A DNA stretch of 5,451 nucleotides, taken from contig JALXCE010000212.1 of NCBI GenBank assembly GCA_026991055.1, forward strand, positions 1 to 5,451, written 5' to 3'. Below, in pieces: positions 1 to 5,297 of this stretch. Made by a program: the position numbers and the translations under genes. A model generated the notes under the pieces. That model made no database searches and had not been told where the DNA came from. It saw nothing but the letters and a program-made list of their open reading frames with translations. Positions within the stretch are counted from its first letter, which is position 1, and the number at the start of each line of letters is the position of its first letter. The stretch comes from Caldifarciminota bacterium (lineage in GTDB: Bacteria > Hydrothermota > Hydrothermia > B15-G9 > WFZT01).

Positions 1-18
1 CCTCTTTGGCATCAACAT
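1..18 (-). CDS. rplP: 50S ribosomal protein L16, first six codons only (partial)
   Basis: Only the first six codons are present, reading MLMPKR on the minus strand, and the gene runs off the left edge. Bacterial L16 typically begins MLMPKR(V/T)K(Y/F)RK, and rplP follows rpsC in the standard S10 operon, so both sequence and position support the call. L16 binds 23S rRNA near the A site and central protuberance. The ATG is one base after the rpsC stop. A GGAGG-rich Shine-Dalgarno lies 9 bases upstream, inside the rpsC coding region. A second in-frame ATG is codon 3, but the first ATG gives the family N-terminus and sits at the better spacing. Confidence 0.88.
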
Positions 19-19
19 C

Positions 20-682
20 TCAGTAAACCTCCTCCTCTTCTGTCTGCTTCTTTGTAAGAATCTCGCCCTTGTAAATCCATACCTTCACGCCAATTGTTCC
101 GTACTTGGTGTAAGCTGTAGCTTCGGCATAATCAATATCCGCTCTCAGGGTTTGAAGAGGCACTCTGCCCTTTCTGTACCATTCTTTACGGGCAATCTCG
201 GCTCCGCCAAGTCTTCCCTTGGTCTGCACCTTGATTCCCTTGGCACCCATTCTCATTGCCATATCGACTGCGCGCTTCATCGCCCTTCTGTGTGAAACAC
301 GCTGCTCTATCTTCTGGGCAATGGACTGGGCTACAAGCTCTGCCTGAATCTCAGGAATCCTTACCTCGTGGACGTTGATGTTAATATCCCTTTTTCCGGT
401 AAGTTCCATGAGCTCGCGTCTCAGAACCTCGACCTCGGAGCCGCGTCTACCAATCACAACACCCGGTCTCGATGTGTAGATATTAATGCTCAACTTCTCA
501 GCGGCTCTATCAATAATGATGTCAGCAACCTGCGCATCCTTGAGTCTCGTTCTCAGATACTGCCTGATTTTAAGGTCCTCTTGAAGGTTTGCCTCAAGGT
601 CTTTACCCTCGGCAAACCAGTGGGCTTTCCAGTCCTTTGTAACTCCCAATCTAAATCCTATCGGATGAACTTTCTGTCCCAT
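20..682 (-). CDS. rpsC: 30S ribosomal protein S3
   Basis: This 220-residue S3 is close to the usual bacterial length of about 210-235. It starts with the family signature MGQKVHPIGFRLG. Residues 40-110 form the type II KH domain, whose GVVIGRRG loop (74-81) is the RNA-contacting GxxG motif. The C-terminal domain follows, with RRAMKRAV at 132-139; R132, R133 and K136 align with the E. coli residues implicated in mRNA unwinding at the entry tunnel. QTKGRLGGAEIAR (153-165) is the S3 signature region. S3 lies in the small-subunit head at the mRNA entrance. The protein ends in a short acidic tail, EEEEVY. The ATG at 682 has a TAGGAGG site 4 bases upstream. rplV ends 8 bases upstream, and the rplP start is one base beyond the stop. 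Confidence 0.97.
   Translation of the reverse strand: MGQKVHPIGFRLGVTKDWKAHWFAEGKDLEANLQEDLKIRQYLRTRLKDAQVADIIIDRAAEKLSINIYTSRPGVVIGRRGSEVEVLRRELMELTGKRDININVHEVRIPEIQAELVAQSIAQKIEQRVSHRRAMKRAVDMAMRMGAKGIKVQTKGRLGGAEIARKEWYRKGRVPLQTLRADIDYAEATAYTKYGTIGVKVWIYKGEILTKKQTEEEEVY
28..37 (-). promoter_or_regulatory. Ribosome-binding site for rplP embedded in the rpsC C-terminal codons
   Basis: On the minus strand this reads GAGGAGGAGG, a repeated and very strong Shine-Dalgarno match, 9 bases before the rplP ATG. The same bases are part of the run of Glu codons that ends S3 (EEEEVY), so the site is coding and regulatory at once. It supports the first ATG of rplP as the start and implies that ribosomes finishing rpsC lie over the rplP initiation site. 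Confidence 0.8.
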
Positions 683-686
683 ACTT

Positions 687-693
687 CCTCCTA
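687..693 (-). promoter_or_regulatory. Ribosome-binding site for rpsC overlapping the rplV stop codon
   Basis: The minus strand reads TAGGAGG, and its first three bases are the TAG stop of rplV. The core ends only 4 bases before the rpsC ATG, slightly shorter than the usual 5-9. Termination of L22 and initiation of S3 therefore take place on the same patch of mRNA, which suggests coupled translation (inference). Confidence 0.75.
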
Positions 694-1023
694 TTCAGAG
701 ACTTGAATGGTTATGTGGGACATTCTGTGTCTAATCAACACAGCTCTTCCACGCCATGCAGGTCTAATTCTTCTCATTGTAGGTCCTTTATCAACCTTGG
801 CAACCACAACTCTTAGCTGGTCTTTTTCCACTGGATGTTTCTCCATGTAGGAAGCTACTGCCGCTTTAAGTGCCTTCTCAATTAACCTTGCAGCCTTTTT
901 CTTTGAAAAAGCTAAAATTGCCTCTGCCTGAGGCACGCTCTTTCCTCTAACCAAATCCATAACAGGCTTAACCTTCTTGGGTGAGATTCTCTGATATTTC
1001 AAAATCGCTCTTCCCACTGCCAT
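691..1023 (-). CDS. rplV: 50S ribosomal protein L22
   Basis: At 110 residues this equals E. coli L22. The globular domain carries the usual ISPKKVKPVMDLVRGK segment (13-28), the alpha-helical middle (40-62), and the C-terminal SHITIQVSE (102-110). L22 binds 23S rRNA early in assembly, and its long beta-hairpin (about 76-100) reaches into the polypeptide exit tunnel. The hairpin begins normally (KGPTMRRIRP, 79-88), but the tip then reads A89-W90-R91 where E. coli has Arg-Ala-Lys, placing a bulky aromatic at the constriction. The next strand, AVLIRHRMSH, also departs from the common RILKRTSH. The start codon shares one base with the rpsS stop (TAATG), and an AAGGTGA ribosome-binding site lies 4 bases before the ATG. 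Membership of the family is clear despite the altered hairpin. Confidence 0.96.
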   Translation of the reverse strand: MAVGRAILKYQRISPKKVKPVMDLVRGKSVPQAEAILAFSKKKAARLIEKALKAAVASYMEKHPVEKDQLRVVVAKVDKGPTMRRIRPAWRGRAVLIRHRMSHITIQVSE

Positions 1024-1310
1024 TATCTCACCTTCCCTTTCTGAGCCTTTTTCATGTCTTTGTGGCCTCTATAGGTTCTCGTTGGAGCAAACTCGCCCAG
1101 CTTGTGACCCACCATGTCCTGATGGATATAGACCGGAATGAACTTCCTGCCGTTATGCACCGCAATCGTATGTCCAACAAACTCCGGCAGAATGGTAGAG
1201 CGTCTCGACCAGGTTTTGATTACCTTTTTCTCGCCCTTTTCGTTAAGCTCCTGAATTTTCTTCAGTAATTTCGGATCAACATAGGGTCCTTTTTTAATAG
1301 ATCTGCCCAT
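1023..1310 (-). CDS. rpsS: 30S ribosomal protein S19
   Basis: This 95-residue protein has the standard bacterial S19 length and motifs: MGRSIKKGPYVD at the start, TWSRRSTILPEFVGHTIAVHNGRKFIPV across residues 33-60, and VGHKLGEFAPTRTYRGH at 67-83. S19 sits with S13 at the top of the small-subunit head, near the A-site tRNA and the B1 bridges to the large subunit. The C-terminus is basic (KKAQKGKVR), as expected for the tail that approaches tRNA. The ATG at 1310 is 2 bases past the rplB stop, and its GGAGG site, 8 bases upstream, lies in the last codons of rplB. The stop overlaps the rplV start by one base. Confidence 0.97.
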   Translation of the reverse strand: MGRSIKKGPYVDPKLLKKIQELNEKGEKKVIKTWSRRSTILPEFVGHTIAVHNGRKFIPVYIHQDMVGHKLGEFAPTRTYRGHKDMKKAQKGKVR

Positions 1311-1312
1311 GA

Positions 1313-2152
1313 TTATTTCCTCCGCTTCTTAGCAGTGCGTCTTTTAACGATGAACCTGTCAGAAGGTTTCCTCTTTTTCCTGGTCTTCTTGCCGTCAACA
1401 AGACCCCATGGACTTGAAGGTGGTCTTCCGCTCTTAGATCTACCTTCACCTCCACCAAGGGGATGGTCAACCGGGTTCATCACCATTCCTCTCACGTGTG
1501 GACGTCTGCCCATCCATCTCTTTCTACCAGCCTTTCCTATATCCACATTCTCATGGTCAACGTTAGAAACTCTTCCAATAGTCGCAAGACATTTCTGGTT
1601 AATCAATCTCACCTCACCTGATGGCAGCTGAACGTGGGCATATTTTCCTTCCTTTGAAAGGATCACCGCTGCCGTTCCGGCAGAGCGGACAAGCTGCCCA
1701 CCTTTTCCAGGCACGAGCTCTATATTGTGAATCTCCCATCCCTCTGGAATTTCTGAGAGAGGGAGGGCATTTCCCACTTTAAGCTCAGAGCCCGGCCCTG
1801 ATACCACTGTATCTCCAACTTTTAAACCGTCAGGCGCCAAAATATATCTTTTTTCTCCGTCAACATACTGCAGGAGAGCAATCCATGCTGTCCTGAATGG
1901 GTCGTACTCGATAGATTTAACCTTTGCAGGGATTCCAAATTTCTCTCTTCTGAAATCAATAATCCTGTACTTCCTCTTATTTCCGCCACCTCTAAACCTA
2001 ACTGTAATACGCCCCAGGTTGTTTCTTCCACCGGTCTTTGGAAGTGTAATCGTTAATGACTTCTCAGGCTCCTTTTTCGTCAGCTCACTGTAGTCAACAG
2101 TGCTCATGAAGCGTCTTGACGGTGTATATGGCTTGTATTTTTTAATTCCCAT
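1313..2152 (-). CDS. rplB: 50S ribosomal protein L2
   Basis: At 279 residues this is a normal L2 (E. coli 273). The N-terminal part has KPYTPSRRFM and GGRNNLGRIT (41-50) with the RFRGGGNKRKYRIIDF segment. The middle contains the SH3-like rRNA-binding core, including VPGKGGQLVRSAGT. The C-terminal signature is RPHVRGMVMNPVDHPLGGGEGR. L2 is essential for subunit association and supports the peptidyl-transferase centre. His230 aligns with E. coli His229 (numbered without Met), the residue studied for peptidyl-transfer function. The second His of the common DHPHGGG motif is Leu232 here. The tail is strongly basic (VKRRTAKKRRK). The start has AAGGAG 10 bases upstream and lies 5 bases after rplW. 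The final codons also supply the ribosome-binding site of rpsS. Confidence 0.97.
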   Translation of the reverse strand: MGIKKYKPYTPSRRFMSTVDYSELTKKEPEKSLTITLPKTGGRNNLGRITVRFRGGGNKRKYRIIDFRREKFGIPAKVKSIEYDPFRTAWIALLQYVDGEKRYILAPDGLKVGDTVVSGPGSELKVGNALPLSEIPEGWEIHNIELVPGKGGQLVRSAGTAAVILSKEGKYAHVQLPSGEVRLINQKCLATIGRVSNVDHENVDIGKAGRKRWMGRRPHVRGMVMNPVDHPLGGGEGRSKSGRPPSSPWGLVDGKKTRKKRKPSDRFIVKRRTAKKRRK

Positions 2153-2157
2153 TTAAA

Positions 2158-2451
2158 TCACACTCCTTCTAATCCTTCAATTCTTTCGCCTTTCTTAAGC
2201 TTTACGTATGCCTTTTTGTAAGCTCTCGTGTAACCAGGGGCTCTCCTCACTCTTCTCGGCTTTCCCTTCATGTTAACTATCTTCACATCCTCAACCTTCA
2301 CCTTAAATAGGTCCTCAATCGCCTTCTTTATCTGCGGTTTATTCGCGTCTCTTGCAACCTCAAAGGCATAATAGTTTCCAAGCTTCTCTCTCAGGAAAGT
2401 AACCTTTTCCGTCAAAATCGGCCTAATGATGATATCTCTCGGGTCTTTCAT
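2158..2451 (-). CDS. rplW: 50S ribosomal protein L23
   Basis: This 97-residue protein is typical of bacterial L23. It has the N-terminal signature RPILTEK (10-16) and the rRNA-binding C-terminal part with VEDVKIVNMKGKPRRVRR (53-70) and YKKAYVKL (78-85). L23 lies beside the exit of the peptide tunnel and is the docking site for trigger factor and signal recognition particle. Glu15 aligns with E. coli Glu18, the key trigger-factor contact. The start codon overlaps the rplD stop in an ATGA arrangement, and an AAGGAG site inside rplD lies 8 bases upstream. The gene ends 5 bases before rplB. Confidence 0.96.
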   Translation of the reverse strand: MKDPRDIIIRPILTEKVTFLREKLGNYYAFEVARDANKPQIKKAIEDLFKVKVEDVKIVNMKGKPRRVRRAPGYTRAYKKAYVKLKKGERIEGLEGV

Positions 2452-3071
2452 GCCAATCTCTCCTTCAGGGTTTCGATACTATCTTTCTCAATTACCACGT
2501 AATCGAAGTTGAGAATGTCCATTGCGTTCACGTCCTTCGCGAGCTTCACATCCACACGAGGTATATTTCTGCCTGAAAGATAGACATTTTTATTGGGGCT
2601 ATTGAGGAGGAAAACTACTTTCTTGCTGTCCAGTCCTATCTTGCCAACGAGCCCGACCATGTTTTTAGTCTTAGGGGTTTCGAAATCCACTTTCTCCATC
2701 ACGAGAACTCTGCGATTCATAGCACGATCAGAGAGAGCCATTTTAAGAGCGAGCCTCTTTACCTTCTTGGGAACACTGTAGCTGTAATCACGGGGTTTAG
2801 GACCAAAGGCCTTGTAGCCGCCCACAAAAATGTTTGCTGATCTTGAGCCGTGCCTTGCTCTGCCGAGACCTTTCTGAGGGAAGAGTTTCGCTGTGGAATA
2901 GGCAAGCTCACCTCTCGCTTTGGTCTTGTGAGTACCCCTTCTCCGATTCGCCTGATACATGCGCACGACTTCCCAGAGAACAGCCTTCTTTGGCTTAACC
3001 CCGAAAATCTCCTCAGGAAGCTCGATCATATCGACTTTTTCGCCGTTAGCATTCAAAAGAGGTGCCTTCAT
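2448..3071 (-). CDS. rplD: 50S ribosomal protein L4
   Basis: At 207 residues this is normal for bacterial L4 (E. coli 201). Recognition rests on RRRGTHKTKARGEL (43-56), the QKGLGRARHGS loop (66-76), AFGPKPRDYS (88-97), and a C-terminal domain ending in DILNFDYVVIEKDSIETLKERL. L4 binds 23S rRNA early in assembly, and its loop helps form the exit-tunnel constriction with L22. The loop is unusual. The common GGGRKPWRQKGTGRAR is replaced by AYSTAKLFPQKGLGRAR (57-73), although Lys67, equivalent to E. coli Lys63, is kept. In E. coli L4 also represses its own operon through a leader upstream of rpsJ; no room for such a leader exists here. The start overlaps the rplC stop (ATGA) with GAGGAG 8 bases upstream, and the stop overlaps rplW in the same way. 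Confidence 0.96.
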   Translation of the reverse strand: MKAPLLNANGEKVDMIELPEEIFGVKPKKAVLWEVVRMYQANRRRGTHKTKARGELAYSTAKLFPQKGLGRARHGSRSANIFVGGYKAFGPKPRDYSYSVPKKVKRLALKMALSDRAMNRRVLVMEKVDFETPKTKNMVGLVGKIGLDSKKVVFLLNSPNKNVYLSGRNIPRVDVKLAKDVNAMDILNFDYVVIEKDSIETLKERLA

Positions 3072-3766
3072 GATTTATTCTCCTCTTTGGTTGTTAGAGC
3101 AGAAATTGCAGGCTTGTTGGGTTTGGGTCTCTTTGCCTTCCTCAGAATCACTATACTGCCATTTGCACCCGGTATAGCTCCCTTCACCAGAACGATGTTT
3201 TTATCAGGATAAATCTTCACAATTTGCAGATTCTGAACGGTCACTCTTCTGTTACCCATGTGTCCAGCCATCTTCTTTCCTTTCCACACTCTACCTGGAT
3301 CAGTCGTCTGTCCAATGGAACCTGGAGCTCTATGAAACTTAGAGCCGTGTGTTTTGGGGCCACCGTGAAAGCCCCACCTTTTCATAACACCCTGGAACCC
3401 CTTACCTTTAGAAATCCCTGTTACATCAATAAAGTCCTTCTCCTGGAAGACGTCTGTGACTTTGATCTCTTTACCCGGCTCAAACTCAGATGGGTTTTCC
3501 ACCTTAAACTCAGTAATTTTCTGAGCCGGATAAGTTTCTCTTCCATCACCGAGGGCTTTAATGAGTTCACCAAGAAGAGGCTTCGAGAGCCTCTTCTTGG
3601 GAACCTCGCCAAAAGCCACTTTTATCGCGTTGTAACCGTCCTTCTCAACGGTCTTCCCCTGAAGGACGTAACAGGGGCCGGCTTCAATAACGGTAACAGC
3701 CGTTATTGAGCCGTCTTCGGTAGGGATCTGGGTCATTCCCAGCTTTCTACCAATTATTCCGTCCAT
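3068..3766 (-). CDS. rplC: 50S ribosomal protein L3
   Basis: This 232-residue L3 starts MDGIIGRKLGMTQI, the usual N-terminus. It carries the L3 signature near KGFQGVMKRWGF (122-133), the central extension GGPKTHGSKFHRAPGSIGQ (135-153), and GKKMAGHMGNRRVTVQNL (163-180). L3 is a primary 23S rRNA binder, and its central extension reaches the peptidyl-transferase centre. At the position of E. coli Gln150, methylated by PrmB, the residue is His169, so that modification could not occur in the same way. The C-terminus extends about 20 basic and polar residues past the E. coli end. AAGGTGG lies 7 bases before the ATG, inside the rpsJ tail, and rpsJ ends 2 bases upstream. Codons near 18-30 and 56-66 contain strong inverted repeats, listed separately. 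The stop overlaps rplD. Confidence 0.97.
   Translation of the reverse strand: MDGIIGRKLGMTQIPTEDGSITAVTVIEAGPCYVLQGKTVEKDGYNAIKVAFGEVPKKRLSKPLLGELIKALGDGRETYPAQKITEFKVENPSEFEPGKEIKVTDVFQEKDFIDVTGISKGKGFQGVMKRWGFHGGPKTHGSKFHRAPGSIGQTTDPGRVWKGKKMAGHMGNRRVTVQNLQIVKIYPDKNIVLVKGAIPGANGSIVILRKAKRPKPNKPAISALTTKEENKS
3570..3600 (-). repeat. Perfect 13-bp inverted repeat with 5-base loop inside rplC
   Basis: The + strand reads CCAAGAAGAGGCT at 3570-3582, TCGAG at 3583-3587 and AGCCTCTTCTTGG at 3588-3600. The arms are exact reverse complements. In the transcript this would fold into a 13-bp hairpin with a CUCGA loop, beginning about 167 bases into rplC. The encoded peptide, PKKRLSKPLLG, looks like ordinary L3 sequence. 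No run of U follows the stem, so it does not look like an intrinsic terminator. The role is unknown. Confidence 0.85.
3679..3713 (-). repeat. Second inverted repeat inside rplC (14 pairs, one bulge)
   Basis: On the + strand CGGCT (3679-3683) and CAATAACGG (3685-3693) pair with CCGTTATTG (3700-3708) and AGCCG (3709-3713). They are separated by a 6-base loop, with one unpaired T at 3684. In the mRNA the hairpin begins about 54 bases after the rplC start codon. It encodes the normal beta-strand residues around GSITAVTVIEAG. No U tract follows. It lies about 80 bases upstream, in the mRNA, of the perfect repeat in the same gene. Confidence 0.75.
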
Positions 3767-3768
3767 TT

Positions 3769-4080
3769 TTACACCACCTTGATTTCAACATCTACACCAG
3801 CTGGTAAGTCCAGTCTGGATAGCTTGTCTATGGTTTCCTGTGTGGGTTTCCTGATCTCTATCAATCTTTTGTGAATCTTCAGCTCAAACTGCTCCTGAGA
3901 ACGCTTGTGGACATGAGGCGACCTGATGACCGAGAAAAGTGTCCTCTTTGTTGGAAGAGGAATCGGCCCGGACACCTCTGCCCCGGTTCTCTTGGCAGTG
4001 AGCGTTATCCTTTTCGCCGACCTATCTATCAGGGCCGGGTCGAATGACTTTAGCTTTATTCTGATCTTTCCTTCAATCAT
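3769..4080 (-). CDS. rpsJ: 30S ribosomal protein S10 (NusE)
   Basis: This 103-residue S10 has the normal length and motifs: KIRIKLKSFDPALID (5-19), GPIPLPTKR (38-46), RSPHVHKRSQEQFELKIHKRLIEI (53-76), and LPAGVDVEIKV near the end. S10 is part of the small-subunit head; in bacteria it also acts as NusE, pairing with NusB in antitermination and with NusG to link ribosome and polymerase. Val57, at the tip of the loop associated with tetracycline-class resistance in other species, is the usual residue. The start gives the family N-terminus but lacks a recognisable Shine-Dalgarno: the bases before it are AT-rich tuf coding sequence. tuf ends only 2 bases upstream, so initiation by coupled or re-initiating ribosomes is likely (inference). 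Confidence 0.97.
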   Translation of the reverse strand: MIEGKIRIKLKSFDPALIDRSAKRITLTAKRTGAEVSGPIPLPTKRTLFSVIRSPHVHKRSQEQFELKIHKRLIEIRKPTQETIDKLSRLDLPAGVDVEIKVV

Positions 4081-4082
4081 TT

Positions 4083-5279
4083 TTATTCAATAATCTCGGT
4101 TACGACTCCAGCACCCACAGTTCTTCCGCCTTCTCTAACTGCGAATCTGAGTCCTTCCTCAAGTGCCACTGGCTCGATAAGCTCAACCTCTAAGTTCACG
4201 TGGTCACCAGGCATAACCATTTCACGACCCTCGGGGAGCTTGATTGTTCCAGTAACGTCTGTGGTTCTGAAGTAGAACTGAGGTCTGTAACCTGTGAAGA
4301 ACGGTGTGTGCCTTCCACCCTCTTCTTTCTTCAAAACGTAAACCTGGGCTCTGAATTTCTTGTGAGGGGTGATTGAACCAGGCTTTGCGACAACCATTCC
4401 TCTCTCAACGTCATCCTTCTTGATTCCTCTAAGGAGAAGTCCCACATTGTCACCAGCCCTTGCCTCGTCAAGAATCTTTCTGAACATCTCGATTGATGTG
4501 ACCACGGTCTTGATTGGTTTGTCTCTGAATCCAACGATCTCAACTTCCTCACCTGGCTTGAGAATTCCACGCTCAACTCTTCCTGTCACCACGGTACCAC
4601 GACCTGTGATGGAAAAGATATCCTCAATAGCCATGAGGAATGGCTTGTCGATCTCTCTCTTGGGCTCAGGAATGTACTCGTCCATGGCGTCCAAGAGCTC
4701 TTTGATTGACTTGAACCACTCGCAATCCTCGCTCTCACACTCGAGGGCCTTAAGAGCTGAACCCCTGATAATGGGCACCTCGTCACCAGGGAACTCGTAC
4801 TGGTTCAGAAGGTCCCTGATCTCAAGCTCTACGAGCTCCAGAATCTCAGGGTCGTCAACCATGTCAATCTTGTTCATGTACACAACGATGTATGGAACGT
4901 TCACCTGTCTTGCAAGAAGGATATGCTCTCTTGTCTGTGGCATAGGACCGTCGGTTGCGGCAACCACAAGGATTGCTCCGTCCATCTGAGCAGCACCAGT
5001 GATCATGTTCTTAATGTAGTCTGCGTGACCCGGGCAGTCGATGTGAGCATAGTGTCTCTTTTCGGTCTCATACTCAATGTGAGCGAGGTTGATTGTGATT
5101 CCACGAGCCTTCTCTTCCGGTGCCTTATCGATAGCGTCGAACGGTATGTACTCGGCCAGTCCCTTGAAGGACAGGTACTTTGTGATAGCACTTGTCAGTG
5201 TGGACTTACCATGGTCAACGTGACCAATCGTTCCAACGTTTATGTGTGGCTTCTTCCTTTCAAATTTTGGCTTAGACAT
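4083..5279 (-). CDS. tuf: Elongation factor Tu
   Basis: EF-Tu delivers aminoacyl-tRNA to the ribosome as a GTP complex. At 398 residues it is full length. The GTPase domain shows G1 GHVDHGKS (19-26), switch I ending ARGITI with Thr62, G3 DCPGH (81-85) with catalytic His85 (E. coli His84), G4 NKID (136-139) and G5 SALK (174-177). Domain II carries GRGTVVTGRVERG, and domain III ends LRFAVREGGRTVGAGVV, a hallmark of EF-Tu rather than EF-1alpha. Two details differ from E. coli: G1 has Ser26 in place of Thr, and the loop after G5 contains Cys181 and Cys186. Residues tied to kirromycin action in E. coli (Gln125 here and the Ala of RFAVREGG) are retained. GGAGGTG precedes the ATG at good spacing, 18 bases after fusA. 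Only one tuf copy is visible. Confidence 0.98.
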   Translation of the reverse strand: MSKPKFERKKPHINVGTIGHVDHGKSTLTSAITKYLSFKGLAEYIPFDAIDKAPEEKARGITINLAHIEYETEKRHYAHIDCPGHADYIKNMITGAAQMDGAILVVAATDGPMPQTREHILLARQVNVPYIVVYMNKIDMVDDPEILELVELEIRDLLNQYEFPGDEVPIIRGSALKALECESEDCEWFKSIKELLDAMDEYIPEPKREIDKPFLMAIEDIFSITGRGTVVTGRVERGILKPGEEVEIVGFRDKPIKTVVTSIEMFRKILDEARAGDNVGLLLRGIKKDDVERGMVVAKPGSITPHKKFRAQVYVLKKEEGGRHTPFFTGYRPQFYFRTTDVTGTIKLPEGREMVMPGDHVNLEVELIEPVALEEGLRFAVREGGRTVGAGVVTEIIE

Positions 5280-5285
5280 ATCTTA

Positions 5286-5292
5286 CACCTCC
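5286..5292 (-). promoter_or_regulatory. Ribosome-binding site for tuf
   Basis: The minus strand reads GGAGGTG in the 18-base spacer between fusA and tuf, with its GGAGG core 8 bases before the ATG. It is among the strongest sites in the window, fitting the high output expected of EF-Tu, and it fixes the start codon. The spacer is too short to hold a separate promoter or terminator. Confidence 0.8.
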
Positions 5293-5297
5293 GTTGC

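Noticed and set aside
368..706. Open frame on the + strand opposite rpsC
   Set aside because: It is antisense to the S3 KH domain, and nothing in its translation suggests a real protein.
1669..1683. Small inverted repeat CTGCCG-TTC-CGGCAG within rplB
   Set aside because: A 6-bp stem with a 3-base loop is expected by chance in coding sequence of this length.
2448..3071. L4 as a horizontally acquired or damaged gene because of its altered loop
   Set aside because: Length, both ends and flanking overlaps are normal, and base use resembles the neighbours. A lineage-specific loop is simpler.
3570..3600. Reading the rplC inverted repeat as an intrinsic terminator
   Set aside because: No U-rich tract follows on either strand, and the downstream genes lie in the same tight array, so stopping here would cut off the operon.
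3224..3709. Open frame on the + strand opposite rplC (161 codons)
   Set aside because: It is fully antisense to L3, has no recognisable domain, and is explained by L3 codon use.
4369..4989. Long open frame on the + strand opposite tuf (206 codons)
   Set aside because: It lies wholly antisense to conserved EF-Tu codons, is rich in Ser, Ile and Thr as expected of a reverse-frame shadow, and resembles no family I know.
5280..5297. Separate promoter or terminator between fusA and tuf
   Set aside because: The spacer is only 18 bases and is mostly taken up by the tuf ribosome-binding site.
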